A stretch of DNA of 43,384 nt, taken from Ferruginibacter sp. (GTDB lineage Bacteria; Bacteroidota; Bacteroidia; Chitinophagales; Chitinophagaceae). The notes below the pieces were generated by a model. The model did no database searches, was not told where the DNA came from, and was given only the letters and a program-made list of their open reading frames with translations. Location of the stretch: assembly GCA_025352625.1 (NCBI GenBank), contig JANXSR010000225.1:1-43384 (forward strand), given 5' to 3'. Both the position numbers and the translations under genes were made by a program. Shown here one piece after another: positions 9,715 through 18,792 of the stretch (the first letter of the stretch is position 1; the number at the start of each line of letters is the position of its first letter).

Positions 9715-10527
9715 ATGTCTTACAACTTACTTAAAGGAAAAAAGGGAATCATTTTTGGTGCCCTTGATGAAAAATCAATTGCATGGAAAACAGCTTTGCG
9801 GTGCCATGAGGAAGGAGCAGAAATTTTGCTTACCAATGCCCCGGTAGCCATGCGGATGGGCGAGATTAATAAATTAGCAGCAATAATAAATGCTCCGGTA
9901 ATTCCCTGCGATGTTAGTAGTAATGAAGATGTACTAAACCTGATCCTAAAAGCAAAAGAGCATTTTGGCGGCGGCGTGGATTTTATTTTACATTCTATCG
10001 GGATGAGTCTGAATGTTCGCAAGGGCAAACATTACACAGAAATAGATTACGGGTTTAATGCCAAAACCCTTGATATATCTGCCATGAGTCTTCACAGGTT
10101 ATTGGCAATTGCTATGAAAGAAGATGCCATTAACGAATGGGGGAGTGTGGTAGCCCTTACCTATATTGCAGCACAGCGAGTGTTTCCAGACTATAATGAA
10201 ATGGCAGATGCCAAATCGCTTCTTGAAAGCGTTGCAAGAAGTTTTGGTTATCATTATGCAGTTAAAAAACATGTAAGGGTAAACACCATATCACAATCGC
10301 CTACACGAACCACTGCAGGCAGCGGAATAAAAGGTTTTGACGGCTTCATCAACTATGCAGAAAAAATGAGTCCGTTGGGTAATGCAAGTGCAGATGATTG
10401 CGCCAATTATTGTGTAACACTATTTAGCGATATGACAAGGATGGTAACCATGCAAAACCTTTTTCATGATGGTGGATTCTCTTCAACTGGTGTTACTTTA
10501 GATGTAATTGAACAAATGGAAAAATAA
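9715..10527 (+). CDS. fabI: Enoyl-[acyl-carrier-protein] reductase (NADH)
   Basis: SDR fold with FabI-specific HSIGMS, Y-x6-K catalytic spacing (YNEMADAK), and HDGGFSSTGVT C-terminus. Confidence 0.92.
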   Translation: MSYNLLKGKKGIIFGALDEKSIAWKTALRCHEEGAEILLTNAPVAMRMGEINKLAAIINAPVIPCDVSSNEDVLNLILKAKEHFGGGVDFILHSIGMSLNVRKGKHYTEIDYGFNAKTLDISAMSLHRLLAIAMKEDAINEWGSVVALTYIAAQRVFPDYNEMADAKSLLESVARSFGYHYAVKKHVRVNTISQSPTRTTAGSGIKGFDGFINYAEKMSPLGNASADDCANYCVTLFSDMTRMVTMQNLFHDGGFSSTGVTLDVIEQMEK

Positions 10528-10700
10528 GTCTAAGTAGGTGCATTTGTTTTTCAAGCACTGGAGCCTGGTTGGAGTGTGGAGTGGGATGCATCTAATGTCA
10601 GTCATCATTTGCAATATCATCGTCTGTGCTTTGTTCTTACTATTGCTTTACTTCAAATAAAGCTACACAAAAAATAATAATTCTTTTACTGTTATACTTA

Positions 10701-10738
10701 CTACAAAAGCCACCAACATAAGTTAGTGGCTTTTGTAG
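10701..10738. terminator. Bidirectional terminator between fabI and the DUF2795-like gene
   Basis: 13-bp perfect stem CTACAAAAGCCAC / GTGGCTTTTGTAG. Confidence 0.75.
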
Positions 10739-10791
10739 TGTATTGATAAGTCTTTTATAACTCTTGCTGGATGGGATTGCAGGAAGTAATA

Positions 10792-11013
10792 TTAATATTC
10801 ATCTTCATTAAAAAAGAAATCCTCCTGGCTTGGGTAATCCGGCCAAATATCTTCCAATCCTTCATAAATTTCGCCTTCATCCTCCAGTTCCTGCAAGTTT
10901 TCAATTACTTCAATTGGAGCACCACTGCGGATACCAAAGTCAATCAGTTCATCTTTTGTTGCCGGCCATGGGGCATCTTCTAAATGCGAGGCCAATTCTA
11001 GTGTCCAAAACAT
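10792..11013 (-). CDS. DUF2795-like small acidic protein
   Basis: MFWTLELASHLEDAPWPATKDELIDFGIRSGAPIEVIENLQELEDEGE matches my memory of the DUF2795 family. Confidence 0.75.
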   Translation of the reverse strand: MFWTLELASHLEDAPWPATKDELIDFGIRSGAPIEVIENLQELEDEGEIYEGLEDIWPDYPSQEDFFFNEDEY

Positions 11014-11163
11014 TGTCTAAATGGGTTTAATTTTTTGCAAATGTAAAAGTTTGGTGGAATTAAACAAATGTGTTTTTGAAACCTACCTTTTAATTTTTAT
11101 TTAAAACGGGCAAATAGTGTCTTTAATTGCGTTTAAATTATTATTAATTGGTTACTTTGCCCC

Positions 11164-11814
11164 ATGCTTACAGCAACAAATATTATAAAAAATTATGGCA
11201 GCCTGCCTGTATTAAGGGGCGTTGATATAAATATTCAAAAAGCGGAAATTGTCAGCATCGTTGGCTCGTCTGGAGCTGGTAAAAGCACACTGCTACACAT
11301 TCTTGGCACTTTAGATACTGCAGATCAGGGATCCGTTTCTCTGGAAGGCGAACGAATTGAAGCACTTAATGGGAAGAAATTGTCTGCTTTTCGCAATAAA
11401 TACATTGGTTTTGTCTTTCAATTTCATCACTTGTTACCCGAGTTTACAGCCCTTGAAAACGTTTGTATTCCGGGATGGATAGCTGGTCGAAAGAAAAAGG
11501 AAATAACTGAAAAAGCGATCAATTTGTTAACAACTTTAGGGCTGGCTGACCGTTTAGAGAACAAACCACAGCAACTTTCTGGTGGTGAACAGCAAAGAGT
11601 GGCTGTAGCAAGGGCACTTATAAATGATCCTTCTATTATTATGGCGGATGAACCAACGGGTAACCTGGATAGTGCAAATGCAAAAGAATTACACCAGCTT
11701 TTTATCGATCTTAGAGATCAGTTTAAACAAACATTTTTAATTGTAACACATAATGAAGAACTGGCACAAATGAGCGATCGTATACTGCACATGAAAGACG
11801 GGAAAATAATTTAA
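11164..11814 (+). CDS. ABC transporter ATP-binding protein (LolD-like)
   Basis: Walker A GSSGAGKST, signature LSGGEQQRVAVARAL, Walker [13 protein letters not shown]. Confidence 0.92.
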   Translation: MLTATNIIKNYGSLPVLRGVDINIQKAEIVSIVGSSGAGKSTLLHILGTLDTADQGSVSLEGERIEALNGKKLSAFRNKYIGFVFQFHHLLPEFTALENVCIPGWIAGRKKKEITEKAINLLTTLGLADRLENKPQQLSGGEQQRVAVARALINDPSIIMADEPTGNLDSANAKELHQLFIDLRDQFKQTFLIVTHNEELAQMSDRILHMKDGKII

Positions 11815-11903
11815 TTTATAATCCATAATACTGTAAAATTCCGGAGAATTTTTATACCTGAAAATAGTATCAACTATCCATAAAAATCGTCGATTAATTC
11901 ATC

Positions 11904-11945
11904 TGATAATGATTAACATATTATTGTTAATTAAAAGTATTATCA
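11904..11945. repeat. Nested AT-rich inverted repeat between convergent genes
   Basis: Outer arms TGATAAT (11904-11910) / ATTATCA (11939-11945); inner arms ATTAACA (11912-11918) / TGTTAAT (11925-11931). Confidence 0.6.
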
Positions 11946-11946
11946 T

Positions 11947-12513
11947 TTAGCCATTAATCCGAGGTTTCCAGGATACTTCCTCCACTTTAAGTAAATGACC
12001 TACATGTCTTGATAAAACAAATAAATAATCGCTCAAACGGTTAATGTATTTAATTACCAATGGATCCACAAACAAACCATGCTCCTGCATATTCACACAT
12101 AGTCTTTCTGCCCGCCTGCATATGCACCTGGCCACATGTGTAGATGAAATAGCAATATGTCCGCCAGGCAAAATAAAATATTTCATTGGTGTTAATACTT
12201 CATTCATACGGTCAATTTCATTTTCCAGCAATTCAATATCAGTTTCTTTTAAATCAGGTATTTTCATCAATGGCTCTTTATCTGGGTCACATGCCAAAGA
12301 GGAGCCAACGGTAAAAAGACGATCCTGAATTTCTTTTAAAATGATTTTTGAGTGGGTATCTTCAATGAGGTCGCTTATCAGACCGATGTAAGAATTTAAT
12401 TCATCAACAGTTCCGTAGGTTTCAATGCGTAAGTGACTCTTTGGTACTTTTGTCCCCCCAATTAAACTGGTATGTCCGAGGTCGCCGGTTTTGGTATAAA
12501 TCTTTAATGACAT
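11947..12513 (-). CDS. Cob(I)yrinic acid a,c-diamide adenosyltransferase, PduO type
   Basis: KIYTKTGDLGHTSLIGGTKVPKS, ETYGTVDELNSYIGL, HVARCICRRAER, INRLSDYLFVLSR motifs. Confidence 0.93.
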   Translation of the reverse strand: MSLKIYTKTGDLGHTSLIGGTKVPKSHLRIETYGTVDELNSYIGLISDLIEDTHSKIILKEIQDRLFTVGSSLACDPDKEPLMKIPDLKETDIELLENEIDRMNEVLTPMKYFILPGGHIAISSTHVARCICRRAERLCVNMQEHGLFVDPLVIKYINRLSDYLFVLSRHVGHLLKVEEVSWKPRING

Positions 12514-12519
12514 GCTTGT

Positions 12520-12534
12520 TGATAATGATTATCA
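12520..12534. promoter_or_regulatory. Candidate Fur box (7-1-7) upstream of the PduO-type gene
   Basis: TGATAATGATTATCA: 7-bp inverted repeat around one base, same as the 7-1-7 Fur consensus TGATAATnATTATCA; lies just upstream of the minus-strand ATG at 12513. Confidence 0.55.
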
Positions 12535-12643
12535 CAAAGCAACAAAAAAAACAGGGATTAGTTTACAAAAAAGATTGACATTACAGATTGCTTCTCAACA
12601 AGAGTTATAAAGCTCCATTTTTTACTTAAGATAATTTAAAAAA

Positions 12644-13357
12644 TTAGGCATGCTGGGCAATTATAGAAGGGTTGTTATTTACCTTATCTGTTTCAATAAT
12701 ACCATCCCTCAAACGTACTACACGATGGGCAAAACCTGCTATATCTTCTTCATGTGTTACCAAAACAACCGTATTCCCTTCATTATGAATCTTGCCTAAA
12801 ATATCCATTATTTCATGGGATGTTTTAGAGTCTAGGTTACCAGTTGGTTCATCTGCCAGAATAATGGCAGGATCATTTATAAGTGCTCTTGCAATTGCAA
12901 CTCTTTGGCATTGGCCTCCGCTTAATTCGTTTGGTTTATGATGGCTTCTGTCTTCTAACTTAACTTTTCTTAAAACTTCCAGCGATCTTTCTATTCGTTC
13001 CTTTTTTGCAATGCCACTGTAAATAAGTGGCAGTGCTACATTCTCTGCTGCCGTTAGCCTGGGTAGTAAATTAAATTGTTGAAAAACAAAACCAATTTCC
13101 TTATTACGTATTTCGGCAAGATCGTTATCAATCATGCGACTTACATCATGTCCGTTTAAAATATATCTTCCCCGGGTAGGTGTATCAAGGCAACCCAAAA
13201 TATTCATCAAAGTAGATTTGCCCGATCCGCTGGGTCCCATCAAAGCCACATATTCATTTTTAAGAATGTCAATATTAATTCCTTTTAGAACTTCCAGTTC
13301 CTGTTTGCCTAAATAATAACTCTTACAAATATTTTCTAAATGAATAATTCCCTGCAT
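12644..13357 (-). CDS. ABC transporter ATP-binding protein (MacB/FtsE-like)
   Basis: [36 protein letters not shown]. Confidence 0.92.
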   Translation of the reverse strand: MQGIIHLENICKSYYLGKQELEVLKGINIDILKNEYVALMGPSGSGKSTLMNILGCLDTPTRGRYILNGHDVSRMIDNDLAEIRNKEIGFVFQQFNLLPRLTAAENVALPLIYSGIAKKERIERSLEVLRKVKLEDRSHHKPNELSGGQCQRVAIARALINDPAIILADEPTGNLDSKTSHEIMDILGKIHNEGNTVVLVTHEEDIAGFAHRVVRLRDGIIETDKVNNNPSIIAQHA

Positions 13358-13461
13358 GATGATATTGTTTATTGATTCATTAAACGGTTGATAATAATAT
13401 TATATTGAACTTAATTCAATGTTTGGTCGTGAGTAAGGCAAGTTAGCAAACCAGTTTGTCG

Positions 13462-13752
13462 CTATTTCTTAATTACTTTCGGCACTTTAAAAAATTGGTT
13501 GTCATGCAATGGGGCATTTTTTAAACCCGTTTCACGATCTGTACTGCCATTTACCTCATCTTCCCTTAACACGTTCACATTATCACTCATATGCAATAAT
13601 GGTACAACGCCTGTTGTGTCCAGTTCATTTAATTTTTCTACAAAAACTATCATTTTCTGTAAGTCGTTTTTAATAGCGGCTTTTTCAGCAGTATTAAATT
13701 GAAGTCTTGCGAGGTGAGCAATTTTATCTACCAATGTATCATTAACTTCCAT
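13462..13752 (-). CDS. gatC: Asp-tRNA(Asn)/Glu-tRNA(Gln) amidotransferase subunit C
   Basis: VDKIAHLARLQF..., ELDTTGVVPLLHM, VLREDEV, APLHDNQFFKVPKVI. Confidence 0.92.
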   Translation of the reverse strand: MEVNDTLVDKIAHLARLQFNTAEKAAIKNDLQKMIVFVEKLNELDTTGVVPLLHMSDNVNVLREDEVNGSTDRETGLKNAPLHDNQFFKVPKVIKK

Positions 13753-13852
13753 AAAACAAAAATAATGGATTAGGTTGACAGACTTGTTGATTTTATATGA
13801 ATGGCAGTTAATAATTAGATGAAACTAATGGCATATCACATTTGAGTTTTGT

Positions 13853-13860
13853 TATCTTTG
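13853..13860 (+). promoter_or_regulatory. Bacteroidota-type -7 promoter motif (TATCTTTG) for trpS
   Basis: Matches TAnnTTTG immediately upstream of the trpS start; no well-spaced TTG upstream element found. Confidence 0.4.
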
Positions 13861-13869
13861 CCGACCTTT

Positions 13870-14871
13870 ATGACGAAAAAGAAAGAAATAGTAATGAGTG
13901 GTATTCGGCCAACCGGATTTTTACACCTTGGAAATTACTTCGGGGCTATCCGCAATTATGTAAAAATGCAGGAAGATTTTGACTGCTATTTTATGGTGGC
14001 AGACCTTCACTCACTTACCACACATCCCGATACGAAACAGCTAAGAGCAAATGTGCATAGGGTGTTGGCTGAAAATATAGCCTGTGGACTGGATCCTGAT
14101 AAAGTAGCGTTGTATTGCCAAAGTCATGTGTACGAAACATCAGAATTGTATTTGTATTTGAATATGCTGGCCTATACTGGCGAGCTTGAAAAGACAGTCA
14201 CTTTTAAAGATAAGGTTCGGCAAAACCCTGATAATATTAATGCAGGGTTGTTAACTTATCCGGTTTTAATGTCTGCAGATATTTTATTGCACAGAGCAAA
14301 ATATGTGCCTGTAGGTAAGGACCAGGAACAACATCTTGAAATTGCCAGAACTTATGTAAATCGGTTTAATCACCGATACGGGAAAGTCTTTCCAGAGCCC
14401 TATGCATTTAACTATAATCAGGAGTTGGTAAAAGTGCCAAGCTTAGACGGAACAGGGAAAATGAGTAAGAGTGAAAATCAAATGGCCACGCTATACCTTG
14501 CGGATGAAGATGACATGATTAGAAAGAAGGTGATGAAGACTAAGACCGATGGAGGCCCAACTGAAATAAATTCATCCAAGCCTGAGTACATTGAGAATAT
14601 TTTCGGGTTAATGAAACTGGTGAGCAGTGAAGAAGTTATATTAAAATTTGAAGCCGATTATAACAATTGCACTATACGCTATGGCGATATGAAAAAGCTG
14701 CTGGCAGAAGATATGGTAACATTTATAAGTCCTATCAGAAGTAAAATAAATGCAATTCTAGATGACAAGCAATATCTTAAAAATGTAATGGAAAAGGGAG
14801 CTGCGAAGGCAGGTATAAGCGCAAAGGAGACTATGAAATTGGTAAGAGAAACAATGGGGTTAGATTACTAA
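13870..14871 (+). CDS. trpS: Tryptophan--tRNA ligase
   Basis: SGIRPTGFLHLGNYFGA (HIGH-like), GTGKMSKSENQ (KMSKS). ORF track starts at TTG 13849; the ATG at 13870 (MTKKKEIVMSG...) is preferred. Confidence 0.95.
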   Translation: MTKKKEIVMSGIRPTGFLHLGNYFGAIRNYVKMQEDFDCYFMVADLHSLTTHPDTKQLRANVHRVLAENIACGLDPDKVALYCQSHVYETSELYLYLNMLAYTGELEKTVTFKDKVRQNPDNINAGLLTYPVLMSADILLHRAKYVPVGKDQEQHLEIARTYVNRFNHRYGKVFPEPYAFNYNQELVKVPSLDGTGKMSKSENQMATLYLADEDDMIRKKVMKTKTDGGPTEINSSKPEYIENIFGLMKLVSSEEVILKFEADYNNCTIRYGDMKKLLAEDMVTFISPIRSKINAILDDKQYLKNVMEKGAAKAGISAKETMKLVRETMGLDY

Positions 14872-14999
14872 TTCAAATTGTACAAATAGGATTAAAATTT
14901 GTATCAGTAATATTCTAAAGATTCCATACATTCACTTTTAAATAAGTTTTTCAATAATCATTTCTTAATCTTTAAATAGCCCATTGGGGTTAGGGCAAC

Positions 15000-15635
15000 A
15001 TGGCCAAATCAAAAAAACCAAAACACATTGCAGTAGCCGGAAATATTGGGGCCGGGAAAACCACTTTAACAGAAATGTTAAGCAAACATTACAAATGGAT
15101 TCCGCAATTTGAAGATGTTGACCATAACCCTTACCTAAACGATTTTTACGAAGATATGCCGAGGTGGAGTTTTAATCTACAGGTGTTTTTTTTAAACAGC
15201 CGGTTAAAACAATTACTGGAGATTCAGCACGGTACTGAAACAGTGATACAAGACAGAACTATTTATGAAGATGCCAATATTTTTGCGCCGAACCTGCATG
15301 ATATGGGGTTGATGGGAAAAAGAGATTTTGATAATTATTATCAATTTTTCGAAACACTAAAAACAATGGTGCAACCTCCGGATTTACTCATTTATTTAAA
15401 GGCTTCTGTACCAACTTTAGTAGCGCAAATACAAAAAAGAGGGCGTGAATACGAGGAAAATATCAGGCTTGATTATTTAAAAAAATTAAACGATTACTAT
15501 AACGGTTTTATTGATAATTATAAAGAAGGCCCCTTGTTGATTATTGATGCAGATAAAAATAAGTTTGCAGAAAACGAAGAGCATTTGGGGCAGATAATAA
15601 CAAGCATTGATTCTAAATTATTTGGCCTGTTTTAA
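15000..15635 (+). CDS. Deoxynucleoside kinase
   Basis: P-loop GNIGAGKTTL, QDRTIYEDANIFA, KRGREYEENI typical of the dGK/dCK/dNK family. Confidence 0.9.
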   Translation: MAKSKKPKHIAVAGNIGAGKTTLTEMLSKHYKWIPQFEDVDHNPYLNDFYEDMPRWSFNLQVFFLNSRLKQLLEIQHGTETVIQDRTIYEDANIFAPNLHDMGLMGKRDFDNYYQFFETLKTMVQPPDLLIYLKASVPTLVAQIQKRGREYEENIRLDYLKKLNDYYNGFIDNYKEGPLLIIDADKNKFAENEEHLGQIITSIDSKLFGLF

Positions 15636-15646
15636 AAGATTAAATT

Positions 15647-16297
15647 TTAATCAATTAGTTGATTTTTCATTGCGTAAAAAACCAGGCCTACAGAATTCTT
15701 AACGCCAAAGCGCTCCATTAATCTATCTTTTATAGCCTCAACTGTTCGGGAGCTTATATCCATTTTTTGAGCTATTTCAGATGCCGTAAATTCCATGCAA
15801 ACTAGTGTAAGTACTTCCTTTTCACGATCGGTTACTATAATTTCGGTAGTAAGTGATGGGTTAAATTTTTGTTTACTGTAATTCTTTTTAATCAAAATTT
15901 TATTTACAAAAGGGTTTAAATAAAATCCGGTATTTATAACCTCATGTATAGCTTTATTTATTTCTGATGGGTCTGTACTTTTTAATAAATAACCTGCCGC
16001 ACCACAATCCATCAAATGGCCTACAAATCGCTCATCTTCATACATGGTTAAAATAATAACCCTAATACCAGGAAAGTCTTTTGTTATTTGTTTGGTAGTA
16101 TCAATGCCATCTTTCAGAGGCATTTTTAAATCGCAAAGAATTACATTTGGAGCTGCCTCAGGAATTTTTTCCAAGAGATCTTCACCATTTTCGGCCTCCA
16201 TAACAAACTTAATATCTGTATAGGGACGCATTGAAAGAATCACTCCTTTTCTGAAAATTTGATGGTCATCCGCTATAGCAACTTTTATAAGCTCCAT
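15647..16297 (-). CDS. NarL/LuxR-family response regulator
   Basis: IADDHQIFRKG, VILCDLKMP (phospho-Asp), LLKSTDP (Lys), C-terminal HTH TASEIAQKMDISSRTVEAIKDRL. Confidence 0.93.
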   Translation of the reverse strand: MELIKVAIADDHQIFRKGVILSMRPYTDIKFVMEAENGEDLLEKIPEAAPNVILCDLKMPLKDGIDTTKQITKDFPGIRVIILTMYEDERFVGHLMDCGAAGYLLKSTDPSEINKAIHEVINTGFYLNPFVNKILIKKNYSKQKFNPSLTTEIIVTDREKEVLTLVCMEFTASEIAQKMDISSRTVEAIKDRLMERFGVKNSVGLVFYAMKNQLID

Positions 16298-16406
16298 AAT
16301 TAATTGGGTTAAGCAAATCTATGAAAAAGATACCGGGTTTCAATAAGTCAAGTCCGCAGCAACTTGTCGTTGTTTGATGATTAAAACAGCAAATTATTTT
16401 ACGATT

Positions 16407-17237
16407 CTAGTAGGTTGAATCCTTGGGTATTTCTAATGTTACTTTATAATAGGTATGACTTGGATCGATTTCAAAAAAGATCCGACCATTTAAAACTTTA
16501 ATCCTACTCGCAATATTTTTTAATCCTAAACCAGTAGATACATGATTTAATCTGTCAAATTCTGTTTGTACAATCCCCTGACCATCGTGATGAAGTCTAA
16601 AATAACTATGTGTTGTATTTGCGTTCTGCGTTAGATGAATGAATCCTGCATTACTATGTTTAATAATGTTGTTTACCAGTTCCTGGATTATCCTAAAAAT
16701 TAATAATTCCTGTTCAATTTTTAATCGGGTACGGTAATCATGAAAACGCACACTGGCATTAAGGGTACCGCTTCCATTTATTTTTTGAAAAAGGTCACTC
16801 ATTGCACTCTCAAGGCCGAAGTTTTTTAGTGTTGGGGGCATCATGCTATGGCTGATATTACGAATCAGTTGAATAGCATCATCTATAATTTGTTTGGCAC
16901 TAAATATGGATTGTAGCTGAGCTGCAGGTTCCTGATTCACTAAATTTTCATTAAGGTAAAGACGGGCAGTGGCCAATAATGGGCCGACATCGTCATGAAG
17001 ATCAGCAGCTATTCTATTTCGCTCTTCCTCCTGAAATTTAATAGATGCATTTAATAATATCTGCTGCTTGTCATCCTCCAGCTTTTTAAGCTGATCGTTA
17101 AATCGAATAACTTTTCGCTGGTGAAAAATAACAAAAAACACAATACCCAAGGTTAGGCTGAGCATGGCAAGTGTGCCAAATAGCATGATGTAATTAAACC
17201 CTGACGAAGTATTAGCAGAAACTTGTAAAAAGATCAT
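16407..17237 (-). CDS. Sensor histidine kinase, HisKA_3/NarL type, one N-terminal TM and no recognisable sensor domain
   Basis: EEERNRIAADLHDDVGPLLA H-box; QELVNNIIKHSNA N-box; GLGLKNIASRI G-box; single N-terminal hydrophobic helix. Confidence 0.9.
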   Translation of the reverse strand: MIFLQVSANTSSGFNYIMLFGTLAMLSLTLGIVFFVIFHQRKVIRFNDQLKKLEDDKQQILLNASIKFQEEERNRIAADLHDDVGPLLATARLYLNENLVNQEPAAQLQSIFSAKQIIDDAIQLIRNISHSMMPPTLKNFGLESAMSDLFQKINGSGTLNASVRFHDYRTRLKIEQELLIFRIIQELVNNIIKHSNAGFIHLTQNANTTHSYFRLHHDGQGIVQTEFDRLNHVSTGLGLKNIASRIKVLNGRIFFEIDPSHTYYKVTLEIPKDSTY

Positions 17238-17261
17238 TTGCAGGATTAGTGGTTAGTATTG

Positions 17262-17990
17262 TTAGTGTTTGTTTAACGAATGAAAGCTATCTAAGTTTAA
17301 GTCAGAGGGGATTGAAGAATTATTTTTAGTTTGTATTAAATTTTTATTTACAAAAATAGCGATGCTTAATAAAATATTTTTTAATATGGTAATAGTACTT
17401 ACGATAACTATGTATTGATTATTAAAACCGGGTTCATTAAATTTTGACTTTGAGAATAAAAAAAGAAAAAAATTGCCAGAAAAGTACATTAAAAAACCTA
17501 CTGATATCCAAAAACTTGGCAATTGAAAAAGCGGAGTATCGAAATTATAACGCATTATTTCGTAGAAATAATATATAATTAGAATTGTAAAAAAAAGGCA
17601 TTCAATTACAAGGGGTGTAAAATCGAATACTTTTAAATTACTATTAGAAAAACTAAATACCCAAAAAACTGTAAATAAAAAAATTAAAACAAGTATTAAT
17701 TTTTTTAGCTTATTATTTCTAAGAATAAAAAAATAAAGAATAGAAATGGTAATAAATTCAAGCACTAAAAAAATACTAATAGAAATAATTGAATATTTAA
17801 TTGTAGGCGCCTTTGAGGCTATAAAAGAAATTATAAAAAAAAGAAAGGCTATAATAATATAAACAAAAAAAGCCTTTATTTCTTGGCTATTAATTTTTTT
17901 TAAAAATAATATACAAAAAAAGAAAGGCAAAATCTCTGAGAGATAATTTAGATTTCGTAAAATTTCTGTAATGATAAATAGTTTTTTCAA
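17262..17990 (-). CDS. Polytopic (about 7-8 TM) hypothetical membrane protein
   Basis: Almost entirely hydrophobic helices; 24 nt upstream of and co-directional with the histidine kinase. Confidence 0.75.
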   Translation of the reverse strand: MKKLFIITEILRNLNYLSEILPFFFCILFLKKINSQEIKAFFVYIIIAFLFFIISFIASKAPTIKYSIISISIFLVLEFITISILYFFILRNNKLKKLILVLIFLFTVFWVFSFSNSNLKVFDFTPLVIECLFFTILIIYYFYEIMRYNFDTPLFQLPSFWISVGFLMYFSGNFFLFLFSKSKFNEPGFNNQYIVIVSTITILKNILLSIAIFVNKNLIQTKNNSSIPSDLNLDSFHSLNKH

Positions 17991-18092
17991 AAGTAATTAA
18001 CTTTATTCAAAAAACTCCTTTATTTGTCATTAAAGAGAAATTACTAATAAGTGTACTGTTCTAACTAATAATGCGTACATGATAAAATGAAT

Positions 18093-18461
18093 TTAGGTTT
18101 TTGACAAAATGGTTTCGAACTGTAAACTTGAATTAAAATTATAGCCTAAACAATAGGTATAATGTATCTTAAGAAGTTCTATTTTGCCGAAATGTAGTTC
18201 CAATAAGTCTTTTAGAAGAAATACTTGAGATAAAACTTTTTTAGATTTGGTAAATATACGATTATTAAATAGTAAAATTACTATGCAGTTTTGATGTATT
18301 ATTACGATAGTAACTTTACTATTCTGAATATCTTGCTTTAGGGAGTAGTGAAAATGATTAGAAAGGGGTACCTTAGAGGGAAAGAATTTTTTTCTGATTA
18401 ATAAATTCACATTAAAGTCTGAATTGTTTAAATAAATATTGTAGTCAAAAAAAATAAGCAA
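18093..18461 (-). CDS. Uncertain 122-aa ORF, no recognised family
   Basis: Only an open frame in AT-rich DNA; no clear motif. Confidence 0.2.
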   Translation of the reverse strand: MLIFFDYNIYLNNSDFNVNLLIRKKFFPSKVPLSNHFHYSLKQDIQNSKVTIVIIHQNCIVILLFNNRIFTKSKKVLSQVFLLKDLLELHFGKIELLKIHYTYCLGYNFNSSLQFETILSKT

Positions 18462-18739
18462 GCCCCCCTAAAAAATGTATAAAAAAATCTTTTGCTATAA
18501 GACTAATTTTAAATATTTTTAAATATAATATCAATACATTCTAAAAGTAGTATGTGGTTTATAGGTTTTTTTTTCTAAATTATATAAGAAGCTGGATGAG
18601 TATTTAATTGGTATAAATACTGAGTACAGGTACGCAATAATTTTATAGAAACTGCGTTTTTCACACACCAATATTCAGAGTTATTATTTGAACTTTGTGA
18701 TTTAAGAAGTAAATATTTTATTTAAAATAGCTGTATTTA

Positions 18740-18757
18740 ACTAAGTACAAATACTTA
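18740..18757. promoter_or_regulatory. Candidate operator: ACTAAGTACAAATACTTA
   Basis: Inverted repeat TAAGTA-CAAA-TACTTA about 35 bp before the 18793 ATG; related ACTAAGT-N5-TACTT at 19621-19637. Confidence 0.4.
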
Positions 18758-18792
18758 ATTTAGTATAAAAACCAATCTAACTCATTTGTAAC

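Noticed and set aside
10528-10700. Possible small RNA or lost gene downstream of fabI
   Set aside because: No meaningful ORF or structure besides the terminator at 10701-10738.
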